From Micromonospora echinospora (GTDB lineage Bacteria; Actinomycetota; Actinomycetes; Mycobacteriales; Micromonosporaceae), in the NCBI RefSeq assembly GCF_014203425.1, contig NZ_JACHJC010000001.1, positions 3,498,001 to 3,562,000 of the forward strand: 64,000 bases of DNA, written 5' to 3'. Position 1 is the first letter of the stretch; the number at the start of each line of letters is the position of its first letter. Below, piece by piece: positions 41,741 to 50,381 of the stretch. Below the pieces are notes generated by a model. The model saw nothing but the letters and a program-made list of their open reading frames with translations. It was not told the origin of the DNA and made no database searches. The position numbers were made by a program, and so were the translations under genes.

Positions 41741-42904
41741 GTGTTCTTCGACATGTTGCCAACGGAGCTACGGGACCTCGCGGCGGTCGCCCGCGACGTC
41801 GCGACGGAGCGGATCGCGCCGCTCGTACCCGAACTCGAGCGCGGCCGCACGTTCTCACCGGAGCTGCGCAAGATCCTGGCCGGCGCCGGCTTCACCGGGC
41901 TCGTGGTGCCCGAGCGGTTCGGCGGCGTCGACACCGACGTCCGGGCCGAGGTCGTCGTCCTCGAGGAGATCTCCAAGGTCTACCCGAGCGCGTCCACCGT
42001 GCTGACCGCGACCTGGTTCCCGACCAAGGTGATGGTGCGGGCGGCCGACCGGCCCGACGCGCCGGCCTGGCTGCCCGGCGTGCTGCGGGACGTCGCGTCC
42101 GGCGACCGGCTCGGCGCGATCGCGGCCACCGAACCCGAAGCCGGCTCGGACCTCGGCGGCGTGGCGACCACCGCGCGGCGCGACGGCGACGAGTGGGTGA
42201 TCAACGGCAGCAAACGGTTCATCACCAACGGCGGCCACGCCGACTTCTACGTCGTCGTCGCCCGGACCGGTGGCCCCGGGCCGCGCGGCGTGTCCGCCTT
42301 CTACGTCGAGGCCGACCGGCCCGGCGTCGAGGCGGTGCGGTTCGAGGAGAAGATGGGCCTGCACGCCTCGGCGACCGCCGAGATGGTCTTCGCCGACGTC
42401 CGGGTGCCGGCCGACCACCTGCTCGGGCCGGAGAACGGCGGCTTCCCCCTGCTGATGCAGGGCTTCGACGAGGGCCGCATCGTCGTCGCGGCCCTCGCGC
42501 TCGGCATCGCCGAGGGCGCGTTCGACGCGGCCGTCCGGTACGCCGGCGAACGGCGGCAGTTCGGCCGGCCGATCGCCGCGTTCCAGGGCATGCAGTTCCT
42601 CATCGCCGACATGGCGATCCCGTTGCACGCCGCCCGCTCGCTGGTCTACGACGCGGCGCAGGCATACGTCGACGGCCATCCGGACGCCGCCCGGCTGGCC
42701 TCGATCGCCAAGACGTACGCGAGCGACATGGCGATGGCGGTCACGACCGACGCGGTCCAGGTGCACGGCGGCTACGGCTACGTCACCGACTTCCCGGTCG
42801 AGATGTTCATGCGCGACGCGAAGATCAACCAGATCTACGAGGGCACCAACCAGATCCAGCGGATGATCATCGCGCGCTCCTACTTCCCGGACGTCGCCCG
42901 ATGA
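41741..42904 (+). CDS. Acyl-CoA dehydrogenase
   Basis: A 387-residue full-length acyl-CoA dehydrogenase. It shows AATEPEAGSDLGGV, VINGSKRFITNGGHADF, KMGLHASATAEMVFADVRVP, RRQFGRPIAAFQGMQF, HGGYGYVTDFPVEMFMRDAKI and the canonical catalytic IYEGTNQIQR with Glu in place. It is thus a conventional catalytic dehydrogenase, in contrast to the Asp variant at 25274. GAAAGGGA precedes the GTG start. It opens an operon of SDR, amidohydrolase and CoA ligase genes that ends at 46078. Confidence 0.9.
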   Translation: MFFDMLPTELRDLAAVARDVATERIAPLVPELERGRTFSPELRKILAGAGFTGLVVPERFGGVDTDVRAEVVVLEEISKVYPSASTVLTATWFPTKVMVRAADRPDAPAWLPGVLRDVASGDRLGAIAATEPEAGSDLGGVATTARRDGDEWVINGSKRFITNGGHADFYVVVARTGGPGPRGVSAFYVEADRPGVEAVRFEEKMGLHASATAEMVFADVRVPADHLLGPENGGFPLLMQGFDEGRIVVAALALGIAEGAFDAAVRYAGERRQFGRPIAAFQGMQFLIADMAIPLHAARSLVYDAAQAYVDGHPDAARLASIAKTYASDMAMAVTTDAVQVHGGYGYVTDFPVEMFMRDAKINQIYEGTNQIQRMIIARSYFPDVAR

Positions 42905-43731
42905 CCGCGCCGGCCCCCGAAGCACGCGGCGACGTCACCGGGCGGCTGCACGACCGCGTCGCGATCGTCACCGGGGCCGGGTCGCTCGGCCCCGGATGGG
43001 GCAACGGGAAGGCGGCGAGCGTGCTGTTCGCCCGGGCCGGCGCCCGCGTCTTCGCCGTCGACCGGCGCGCCGACGCGGCCGAGCAGACGGCCGGGATCGT
43101 CCGGGCCGAAGGCGGCGAGTGCGAGCCGTTCACCGCCGACGTGTCCCGCCCGGACGGGGTGGCCGCGCTGGTCGAGGCCTGCCTGCGCCGGTACGGACGG
43201 GTCGACGTGCTGCTCAACAACGTCGGCGTCGGCGTCGTCGCGGGTATCGAGGACACCGAGCCGCGGCACTGGGACCTGGTCCACCGGATCAACCTCACCT
43301 CCGCGTACCTCACCACGCGGGCCGTCGTTCCGCACATGCGCGAACAGGGCGGCGGCGCGATCGTCAACGTCTCGTCGGTCGCCTCGCTCGGCGCGACCGG
43401 CGACCGGCTGACCGCGTACGGCGTGAGCAAGGCCGGCCTCAACCACCTCACCCGTGCCGTCGCCGCCGAGCACGCGGCGACCGGTGTCCGCTGCAACGCC
43501 GTCGTGGTGGGTCTGGTGGACACGCCGACCGTGTACGCCGGCCAGCCGGACGCCGACCCGGCGGTCCTGCGCGCGCGCCGGGCCCGGCGCTGCCCGACCG
43601 GTGCCATGGGTGACGCGTGGGACGTCGCCCACGCGGCGCTGTTCCTGGCGAGCGAGGAGGCCCGGTACGTGACCGGCGCCCTGCTCGTCGTCGACGGAGG
43701 ACTGTCGCTGCGCTTCGGCGCGGCGGTGTGA
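42901..43731 (+). CDS. SDR-family oxidoreductase
   Basis: A 276-residue SDR with an N-terminal extension of about 15 residues. The cofactor loop is expanded (TGAGSLGPGWGNGKAAS), a form seen in SDRs associated with beta-oxidation clusters. Further motifs are NNVGVG, NVSSVASLGATG, and catalytic YGVSKAG. Asp in VDRRADAA suggests NAD. The ATG overlaps the stop of the acyl-CoA dehydrogenase by four bases. Substrate not evident. Confidence 0.85.
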   Translation: MTAPAPEARGDVTGRLHDRVAIVTGAGSLGPGWGNGKAASVLFARAGARVFAVDRRADAAEQTAGIVRAEGGECEPFTADVSRPDGVAALVEACLRRYGRVDVLLNNVGVGVVAGIEDTEPRHWDLVHRINLTSAYLTTRAVVPHMREQGGGAIVNVSSVASLGATGDRLTAYGVSKAGLNHLTRAVAAEHAATGVRCNAVVVGLVDTPTVYAGQPDADPAVLRARRARRCPTGAMGDAWDVAHAALFLASEEARYVTGALLVVDGGLSLRFGAAV

Positions 43732-43749
43732 GCAACGAGAGGAGCACAG

Positions 43750-44598
43750 ATGAGCGAACGCCCGTACGGCATCGTGGACGCCTGGGCGATGCCCTGCCAC
43801 CCGCCGATCTCCGACCGGTGGAACGCCGACCCCAAACGGACCCACGGAATGTCCTTGTTCGGCGCGTCCGGCTTCGGCGGCTGGTCGATCGACGAGCAGG
43901 TCGAGGAGATGGACCGGTGGGGTGTCGAGATCGCCGTGCTGTCCGCCATCCGCGAGGCCGACGATGTGAAGATCAGCAACGAGGAGGTCGCCGCCTGCGT
44001 CGAGAAGTACCCGACGCGGTTCCGCGGCAGCCTCGCCGTCGACCCGCGCCGGCCGATGGCCGCGCTACGCGAGATGCAGACATGGGTACGTGACTACGGC
44101 TTCGTGAACGTGAAGGTGTGCCCGTACGCGTACGGCTACGACAACCCGCCGAACAGCAAGCTGTGGTACCCCATCTACGCGAAGGCCTGCGAGCTCGGCG
44201 TCTCCGTCACCATCCAGGTGGGACACACCGGGCCACTGCTGCCGTCGGAGCCCGGCCGGCCGATCTACCTCGACGAGGTGGCGCTCACGTTTCCCGAACT
44301 GACCATCGTCGGGGCGCACATCGGGTGGCCGTGGGAGGAGGAGATGGGCATGCTCGCGTGGAAACACGACAACGTGTACGTCGACACGTCGGCCCACGCT
44401 CCCACCCGCTACCCGGAGCGGTTCGTCCGATTCCTCAAGCGCCGGGCACCGCACAAGGTGCTGTTCGGCACCGATTACCCGGCGCTTCGCTACGACCGTG
44501 CGGTCGGCGAGGTGTCCGCTCTCGATCTTCCGGCCGATGTCGAGCGGATGTTCCTGCGCGACAACGCCTGGAAGGTCTTCGGCCTGGACCGGAGCTGA
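43750..44598 (+). CDS. Amidohydrolase-family protein (ACMSD/Amidohydro_2 type)
   Basis: A 282-residue TIM-barrel protein of the Amidohydro_2 group. Conserved points are WAMPCHPP in place of the usual N-terminal HxH, a Lys in NVKVCPYAYGY, IQVGHTG and VGAHIGWPWEEEM for metal-binding His residues, and the C-terminal GTDYP that supplies the active-site Asp. Members are metal-dependent decarboxylases or hydratases/hydrolases of cyclic acids. With the first HxH altered, metal binding may differ. GAGAGGAG precedes the ATG; it lies between an SDR and a CoA ligase in the island's last operon. Confidence 0.82.
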   Translation: MSERPYGIVDAWAMPCHPPISDRWNADPKRTHGMSLFGASGFGGWSIDEQVEEMDRWGVEIAVLSAIREADDVKISNEEVAACVEKYPTRFRGSLAVDPRRPMAALREMQTWVRDYGFVNVKVCPYAYGYDNPPNSKLWYPIYAKACELGVSVTIQVGHTGPLLPSEPGRPIYLDEVALTFPELTIVGAHIGWPWEEEMGMLAWKHDNVYVDTSAHAPTRYPERFVRFLKRRAPHKVLFGTDYPALRYDRAVGEVSALDLPADVERMFLRDNAWKVFGLDRS

Positions 44599-44608
44599 GG
44601 GAGGGAAC

Positions 44609-46078
44609 GTGCTGCATCCGTACGCGCACTACCTGCGGCGCGCCGCGCTGCTGTTCCCGGACCGGCCGGCGGTAGCGGATCCGGCCCGGGACGTCGAGCT
44701 GACCTGGCGGGAACTGGCCGACCGGGTGGCCCGTCGCGCCGCCACCCTGGCCCGGGCCGGCGTCGGCCCCGGCGACCGTGTCCTCGTCCGGCAGGCGAAC
44801 ACGCACGGCTACCTGGAGGCGGTGCTGGCGGCGGCCTGGCGGGGAGCCGCGTACGTGCCGGTGCTGGGGGTGCTCTCCGCGGGGGAGCGCCACTACATCG
44901 AGGAGACGGTGGAGCCGGCAGCCGTGCTCGACGCCGCCGACCCCGGCCCGCCCGGCGATCACGGCGGTGAGGCGCCGGTGGACGTGCCGCCGGGCGCCGT
45001 CTCCCAGGTCCTGTTCACGTCGGGCTCGTCCGGCCGGCCCAAGGGCGTCGTGCACAGCTTCGACAGCACGGCCGGGGCGATGGGGGCCTGGGCCGCGGTG
45101 ACGAAGGCGGGACCCGACCAGGCCGTCCTGGTGACGACCCCGATGAGCCATGCCGCCGGCCGGCTGGTGGAGTCCGCCCTGGTCGCCGGCGGACGGGTGG
45201 TGATCGCCGAGTCGCCCCGGCCCGGCCCGGTCGCCGCCGCGATCGAGCGGTACGGCGTGACCCACATGCTGCTGGTGCCGACGGTGCTCCAGGACCTGGT
45301 CGACGGCTCCGCCGGGGCAGACCTGTCGTCGTTGCGGCAGGTGGTGTACTCGTCGGCCCCTGCGTCCCCGTCGTTGGTGCGGCGGGCACACGAGCGGCTC
45401 GGCCCGGTCGTGGCGTCGGTGTACGGGTCGACAGAGGTGCCGGCTCCGGTGACCGTGCTGGACACGGCCGATCACGAGCGGGCGATGGCCGGCGCCGCGC
45501 ATCTGCTGACCTCGTGCGGGCGGGAACACCCGTGGGGCGTGCAGACGCGCATCGTCGACGACGACCTGCGCGAGGTGCCGCATGGTGAGGTCGGACAGCT
45601 CGCCCTCTGCACGCCGTGGCTGGCGTCCGGCTACTGGCACCAGCAGGAGGCCTGGGCCGACCGGCACCGGGACGGCTGGTTCCTCACCGGCGACCTCGGC
45701 CGGTACGAGGACGGCTACCTCTACCTGGTCGACCGGCGCGACGACATGATCATCTCGGGCGGCTACAACGTGTTCCCGACCGAGGTCGAGCACGTGCTCG
45801 GCGAACACCCGAGCGTGCGCGAGGTGGCGGTGTTCGGAGCGCCCGACGGACGGTGGGGCGAGGCGGTGGTCGCCGCGGTGGCGCTGCGGCAGCCCGCGCC
45901 CGCCGACCCGCCGGCCGCGCTGATCGCCCATTGCCGCGACCACCTGCCGCGCTACAAGGTGCCGAAGCGGATCGTCGTGCTCGACGATCTGCCCAAGTCG
46001 GGGCACGGCAAACTCTCCCGCCGCCTGACCCGACAGCGCGTCGTCGGCGACAGCGCCGTCGTTCATGGCGCGGAGTGA
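44609..46078 (+). CDS. AMP-forming acyl-CoA ligase (second)
   Basis: A 489-residue adenylate-forming enzyme, about 50-60 residues shorter than most ligases through a compact N-terminal part. It has P-loop LFTSGSSGRPKGVVHSF (about residues 134-150), VYGSTEVPAPV, GWFLTGDLGRYEDGYLYLVDRRDDMIISGGYN, and a C-terminal SGHGKLSRR with the catalytic Lys near residue 467. GAGGGAGGG supports the GTG start at 44609. It is distinct in sequence from the ligase at 34044, so the pathway probably activates two different acids (substrate and ring-opened product, for example). Confidence 0.85.
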   Translation: MLHPYAHYLRRAALLFPDRPAVADPARDVELTWRELADRVARRAATLARAGVGPGDRVLVRQANTHGYLEAVLAAAWRGAAYVPVLGVLSAGERHYIEETVEPAAVLDAADPGPPGDHGGEAPVDVPPGAVSQVLFTSGSSGRPKGVVHSFDSTAGAMGAWAAVTKAGPDQAVLVTTPMSHAAGRLVESALVAGGRVVIAESPRPGPVAAAIERYGVTHMLLVPTVLQDLVDGSAGADLSSLRQVVYSSAPASPSLVRRAHERLGPVVASVYGSTEVPAPVTVLDTADHERAMAGAAHLLTSCGREHPWGVQTRIVDDDLREVPHGEVGQLALCTPWLASGYWHQQEAWADRHRDGWFLTGDLGRYEDGYLYLVDRRDDMIISGGYNVFPTEVEHVLGEHPSVREVAVFGAPDGRWGEAVVAAVALRQPAPADPPAALIAHCRDHLPRYKVPKRIVVLDDLPKSGHGKLSRRLTRQRVVGDSAVVHGAE

Positions 46079-46111
46079 GGTGTCGCGTTCCGCAGCCGGG
46101 AGTACGGCCCG

Positions 46112-46972
46112 TCATCCGCCTGCCAGGGCAACGCCGTCGGGTGGCGGGTCGGTGAACAGCTCGGCGAGCCGGGCCCTGGTCCGGTCGGTGAGGATCTTGG
46201 TGGCGTCTTCTCCGAGTGGTGTCAGCGCATGCTGCCGTACCGCGGGGTGTTGTGCCGGCGCGGGGCAGATGAACACCGCGAGGATCCGCAGGGCCCGCAA
46301 GGCTTCTTCGTTGGAGATGAGGTCGAGCAACGGTACGCCGGAGAATGCCGCTACCTGGAACCCGCGCCACGCCTTGTCGACGATCAGGCCGACGACTGCT
46401 TCGGTGACGTTCGGCCGGCCGGCTTGCAACGGCGAGCGCAGGATCATGTCCTTCACCTGACCGGGGATGCTGTCGAAGCCGCGCCGGGTCACCTCGATGA
46501 CCCGGGCCATGGCGATGAAGAGGTCGCACCAGCCGTGATGCCTGAGGTCGCGCCTGACGCCCTGGGCATCTGCGGCGGCGCGATAGAGCTCCGGTGTGAT
46601 CTCCCGCCATGCTCCGCGCGCCATCTCTTTGGCGAGCGCGGCCACCTGCTCGGCGGGTGACGGGTGGTCCTCGTCGGCCTCGGCTCCCGTGTGAGGAGGT
46701 GAAGGGCTGGCAAGCCACTCCGCGATGTCCACGCGGGCCAGGTCGGTGGCGGCCTCCTTGTTGACGCGGGTCATCCGCAGGCGCCGTGGCCGATTCGGCG
46801 TCCAGGATAGTTTGCCTTCTAAGGACTCCCGTCGCCCACGACGGCCTGCATCGTCCTGGTTGACGAGGTCGAGCCATCCCTGCACGCCGTGCTGAGAGCC
46901 GCCGCACTCGCTGCAGACGCAGCGATGTTTTTCAGCCTTCGCGCAACGAGGGTTGTGCCTGTCGGCGTCCAT
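46112..46972 (-). CDS. Uncharacterised protein with N-terminal Cys/His cluster
   Basis: A 286-residue protein of no recognised family. The N-terminus (residues about 9-30) has CAKAEKHRCVCSECGGSQHG, four Cys and two His in a spacing that could bind one zinc. The rest is mainly helical, with no membrane segment or signal peptide; an acidic, proline-containing stretch near residue 90-105 may be a linker. It converges with the CoA ligase gene (33-base gap) and is probably unrelated to that pathway. Function unknown. Confidence 0.65.
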   Translation of the reverse strand: MDADRHNPRCAKAEKHRCVCSECGGSQHGVQGWLDLVNQDDAGRRGRRESLEGKLSWTPNRPRRLRMTRVNKEAATDLARVDIAEWLASPSPPHTGAEADEDHPSPAEQVAALAKEMARGAWREITPELYRAAADAQGVRRDLRHHGWCDLFIAMARVIEVTRRGFDSIPGQVKDMILRSPLQAGRPNVTEAVVGLIVDKAWRGFQVAAFSGVPLLDLISNEEALRALRILAVFICPAPAQHPAVRQHALTPLGEDATKILTDRTRARLAELFTDPPPDGVALAGG

Positions 46973-47270
46973 GTCGGGGCCACCTCGCTCATCCGGCAGG
47001 CCCGGGTCGCGGCGCGGCCGGAACGTTACTCAATGCAATTTGATCGATACCTCACGTTACTTGTCGACCGACGTCAATGGAAGCCGGAACGGTCGGGCAC
47101 CTCGAACCGTCCGGACAGTGTTCGGAACGACGCGACCCGGCGGAGCTCGGTCAGGGGCGCAGGGTCCGGCCCCCGGTCTCCGGACGGCGAATGCCCGCTA
47201 CGCCACCGCCGACCGAGCCGCGCCGGTCCCCACCGGAGAATCAAAGCGCCTGGATGTACGGTCCTTCGTC
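46973..47270. promoter_or_regulatory. Divergent intergenic region, comparatively AT-rich
   Basis: These 298 bases separate two divergent genes. A patch near 47025-47065 is clearly richer in A/T than its surroundings and may contain promoters for both directions. No copy of the catabolic-island operator motif and no strong hairpin were seen. Confidence 0.35.
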
Positions 47271-47725
47271 ATGAGCTATGACCTGATCTTCGTACCCCGA
47301 GGCGACGACCAGTCCTGGGAGGACGCCTTGAAGGCGGCGGCGGAGGCCGACACCGCTGAGCGTCCGCGTGCCGAGGCGTGGGACGGGATCGTGGCGGCGG
47401 CGCGGCAGGTGCTCGGTGAGGTCTCCGTGTTCGAGGGGGCCGACAACTACGAGCTGACGCACGAGCCGACCGGCGTCCAGGTCAGCTACTACGCGGACGA
47501 GGTCAGTGTCACCGTCCCGTACTGGTACCGGGGCGGTGACGCAGGCGACGTCGTCACGGCGGTGTACCAGCTCGGCGCGGCCGTCGAGGCGGTCACCGGC
47601 CTGTCCGGCTACGACCCTCAGGTGGAGCTGCCGTTGGCCGAGGCCGGGAGCTGGCAGTCGCGGCCTTCGACGAGGTCGCCGAGTCCTTCGCGAGGCGCGG
47701 GATCTCCAGCCCCAGCAACGGCTGA
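47271..47725 (+). pseudogene. Uncharacterised protein gene with apparent one-base frameshift
   Basis: The frame from the ATG at 47271 (MSYDLIFVPRGDD...) reads a small acidic protein of the type that begins MSYDL in actinobacteria. Near 47646-47654 the coherent sequence jumps to the -1 frame, where it continues ELAVAAFDEVAESFARRG and stops at 47723-47725. A missing G in the GGG run at about 47650 would explain it. In the uncorrected frame the ORF runs to 47918 with a low-complexity Arg/Ser/Pro tail and overlaps the next gene by 121 bases, which argues against that tail being real. It may be a true lesion or a sequence error. Function unknown. Confidence 0.6.
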
Positions 47726-47797
47726 GCGCCTGCCCGCACGCCGGCAGGTCGCAGTGGCGGCGCTGTCGGATCGGCTGCGGCGTGCGACGCTCGTGGC

Positions 47798-48214
47798 GTG
47801 CGTAGCGTCTTTGTCTTCCCGGCCGTGCCGCAGGCCGCCGTCGTCGCCCTGCTCGACCGGCTGTCGCCGGATCAGAGACATCCGTGGCTGGTGGACGGAT
47901 GCCTGTACCCGGATCTGACCGACGAGGACGAGCACCTGTACGCGGACTGGGAGCCGGCGGCGGTGCGGGCCCTGAGCCGCGCCCGCGGTGACCGGCCCAG
48001 GTGGGCGGTGCAGGTCGACGTCTCGGGCCGGGTCGACGGGACGGTGGAGGTCCGTCGCCTCACGTTGGCGCTGCTCGGTCGGGGCGGCGTCGCGATGGAC
48101 GACTACTCCGACCATGTCTGGACGGCGGAACAGATCGCTGCCGACGTGACTGTGGACGGGCTGCGCTTCTTCGACTTCAGAGGCCATTACGAGCGGAGCC
48201 GGCTCGCCCGGTAG
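47798..48214 (+). CDS. Uncharacterised 138-residue protein
   Basis: A 138-residue soluble protein from a GTG start, beginning MRSVFVFPAVP and containing a central HPWLVDGCLYPDL and a C-terminal RFFDFRGHYERSR. No domain is recognised, and there are no membrane segments or signal peptide. The alternation of strands and helices and the acidic loops resemble small alpha/beta proteins. It follows the frameshifted gene in the same direction with a 72-base gap once that gene is ended at 47725. No strong ribosome site is seen. Confidence 0.55.
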   Translation: MRSVFVFPAVPQAAVVALLDRLSPDQRHPWLVDGCLYPDLTDEDEHLYADWEPAAVRALSRARGDRPRWAVQVDVSGRVDGTVEVRRLTLALLGRGGVAMDDYSDHVWTAEQIAADVTVDGLRFFDFRGHYERSRLAR

Positions 48215-48702
48215 CCGGCCGACCGGGCAGGCCCCCGCCGCGCTCAACCGCCGACGCAACTCGTCTCCGCCCGGCACGTCGGTGCCACGAGGAACATTGG
48301 CGGTGGACGATGACCTCCCGATGGACCGGATGATTCTCGTCCGGATATTCCGTCGCCGCATTGAGAAAAGCGCAGCCCCGAAAACCGGGGGACTGGATTG
48401 TGGCGGCCGAATGGATGCCCTCGGCGCAGAAGCGAACGTTCGGTCCCGGCGACGACCGTCCGCCTCGCCGCACTCTCAGCTTCTTCTCAGGCGAAGAATT
48501 GTGGGAACCGGTTGCGCGGAGCCGGTTCCTCGCATAGCGGCGGGAGGACGCGCAGCCTTTGCGGCGGCGTTTTCCGAATCCCGCTGACAGGCGTTCCGCC
48601 AGTGCCGGATATTGGGTTTCGCAAACGTCGAACCGGCGTCGCCGGCCGGTCGCCCTGTGCTGTCCGGCTCTCCGTGCGGCAGATCACCGAAAGGAATGTC
48701 AG
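48215..48702. other. 488-base noncoding gap with hairpins
   Basis: No convincing gene is seen here. It contains a short hairpin at 48376-48390 (CCCCG stem, five-base loop) and a strong one at 48504-48529. The right end carries the AAAGGA ribosome site for the hydrolase at 48703. Base composition is patchier than in the coding DNA on either side. Confidence 0.5.
48504..48529 (+). terminator. Perfect 8-bp hairpin in the gap before the hydrolase gene
   Basis: GGAACCGG and CCGGTTCC pair perfectly around a 10-base loop. No T-run follows, so it could be an intrinsic terminator for the small genes upstream in the actinobacterial (U-less) style, or a leader structure of the hydrolase mRNA. Confidence 0.45.
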
Positions 48703-49440
48703 ATGAACGCTGCGCCTGACACGACCGGAATGCCCACCGTCGTACTCGTTCACGGGGCGTTCGTGGACGGGTCCAGCTGGAACGGGGTGATCGCCGATCT
48801 ACAGCGCCGTGGCTACCCGGTCATCGCGGTCGCGAATCCGCTGCGCAGCGTGCAGGGGGACGCCGCCTACCTGCGCGCGCTCGTGGACAGCCTGCCCGGA
48901 CCGGTCGTGCTCGCCGCCCACTCGTACGGCGGCGCGATCATCACCGAGGCCGCGGACGGCGCCGCCAACGTCCGGGCCCTGGTGTACGTGGCCAGCTTCA
49001 GCCCGGACGTCGGCGAGTCGGTGGCCGACCTGAACGCCCGGTTCCCCGGCAGCCAGCTCGCCGACAACATCCACGCGGTGCCGATCCCCGCCCAGGACGG
49101 CAGCGCGGACATGGACCAGTACGTCAAGCAGGAGACCTACCCGGACTTCTTCGCCCCCGACGTCCCGCGGGATGCCGCCGGGGTGATGGCGGCCACGCAG
49201 CGGCCGGCCGCGGGAAACACGCTGACCGACAGTGTGACGCGGGCCGCCTGGCGGAGCATCCCGTCCTGGACGCTGATCACCGCCCAGGACCTGGCGATCC
49301 CGCCGGATCTGCAGCGCTTCCTCGCCGAGCGGGCCGGATCCACGACGATCGAGGTCGCCGCCTCGCACGCGGTGACGGTCTCCCAGCCGGGCGCCGTCGC
49401 GGACCTCATCGACACCGCCGCCGGCGCCACGTCGATGTGA
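48703..49440 (+). CDS. Alpha/beta-fold hydrolase (esterase type)
   Basis: A 245-residue alpha/beta hydrolase. VLVHGAFVDGSSW carries the oxyanion HG motif, the nucleophile Ser lies in AHSYGG near residue 75, and the C-terminal ASHAVTVSQP gives the catalytic His. This short form (no lid domain) is the common actinobacterial EstC/HNL-like esterase. ATG 48703 has an AAAGGA ribosome site upstream. It stands alone, converging on the glycosyltransferase gene with a 41-base gap; no pathway role is suggested by neighbours. Confidence 0.87.
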   Translation: MNAAPDTTGMPTVVLVHGAFVDGSSWNGVIADLQRRGYPVIAVANPLRSVQGDAAYLRALVDSLPGPVVLAAHSYGGAIITEAADGAANVRALVYVASFSPDVGESVADLNARFPGSQLADNIHAVPIPAQDGSADMDQYVKQETYPDFFAPDVPRDAAGVMAATQRPAAGNTLTDSVTRAAWRSIPSWTLITAQDLAIPPDLQRFLAERAGSTTIEVAASHAVTVSQPGAVADLIDTAAGATSM

Positions 49441-49481
49441 CGTCACCCGGTCGGCAACCCGGTGTCGGTGGCGGGCGCTGG

Positions 49482-50381
49482 TCAGAGCAGCACGAGTTCC
49501 TGGGCCAGCATGTCGGTCCAGGTGCGGCGGGTGAAGTTGCAGCCGGTGTGTGCCACGAACTGCCGCAGCGTGCGTACCGGGCCGATGCCGAGCCGGTCGA
49601 CCGGCGGCGTGTGCAGCATGTAGAGCACCCGCCGGCGGCTCAGCTCCTCATAGCGGGCCCAGTCGGACTCGACGTGGTCGCTCCAGTGGCGCGGCCTGTC
49701 CTGGCGGATGTAGTAGTGCCAGGCCAGCACCTCGGTGGGGTGGAACAGGTCGTAGCCCCACGTGTAGGCGCGCAACGCCAGGGTGATCTCCTCGCCGTGG
49801 AAGTAGATGCCCGGGTCGTACGGCACCTCGACCGCGAACGAGCCGGGTGCGAAGAGGAAACCGGCGGCCAGGAACAGCGCCGGCTTGGGCGGCACGCCCG
49901 GCGCAGCGCCCTCGATGGGACGCTGACCGAAGATCGGTATGCCGAACGCCGTCCAGTCGCTGACGACGATCTCGGCCGGCACGCCCTCGCCGGTGAACTC
50001 CCGCTCGGGCTCGTAACTCGCCGGGTACGCGGTCAGGATCGGCTTCGCCGCGCCGGTCTCCCGCGCCATCCGGATCAGCCGCACGTCCCAGTCCGGCGCG
50101 AACCGGGTGTGACTGTCCACCTGCAACAGCCAGTCCTCGCCCCGGTACCGCTGGAACGTCTGGTCCCGGGCCCAGCAGGCGCCGCGGCTGTCGCGGGCGT
50201 CGTGCTCCTGCACGTCCACCTGCGGCAGTTCCCGGATGGCCGAGATGTCCTCGTCGCCGAGGTGCTGCCAGCAGACCGCGACGCGGACGTCCTGTGGGCG
50301 CGCCGCCTTCGCCAGGCAGTCCAGCACCGTCGGCACCAGCTCCCGGTCCCGGTACGACGCGATCGCCACGAAGATCGTCAT
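49482..50381 (-). CDS. GlcNAc-type glycosyltransferase (GT60-like)
   Basis: A 299-residue glycosyltransferase A-fold enzyme that resembles the GlcNAc (GT60) family known from Skp1-modifying enzymes. FVAIASYRDRELVPTVLDCL opens the Rossmann part, LLQVDSHTRFAPDWD supplies the DxH/DxD metal motif, and YFHGEEITLALRAYTWGYDLFHPTEV completes the acceptor side. It is the last gene of the minus-strand locus behind the RHS toxin and overlaps the preceding gene by ATGA. Modification of a locus product (or the cell surface) is possible but only inferred from position. Confidence 0.8.
   Translation of the reverse strand: MTIFVAIASYRDRELVPTVLDCLAKAARPQDVRVAVCWQHLGDEDISAIRELPQVDVQEHDARDSRGACWARDQTFQRYRGEDWLLQVDSHTRFAPDWDVRLIRMARETGAAKPILTAYPASYEPEREFTGEGVPAEIVVSDWTAFGIPIFGQRPIEGAAPGVPPKPALFLAAGFLFAPGSFAVEVPYDPGIYFHGEEITLALRAYTWGYDLFHPTEVLAWHYYIRQDRPRHWSDHVESDWARYEELSRRRVLYMLHTPPVDRLGIGPVRTLRQFVAHTGCNFTRRTWTDMLAQELVLL

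Noticed and set aside
47726..47918. C-terminal extension of the 47271 frame
   Set aside because: Low-complexity Arg/Ser/Pro tail in the wrong frame after a probable one-base deletion; it overlaps the following gene.
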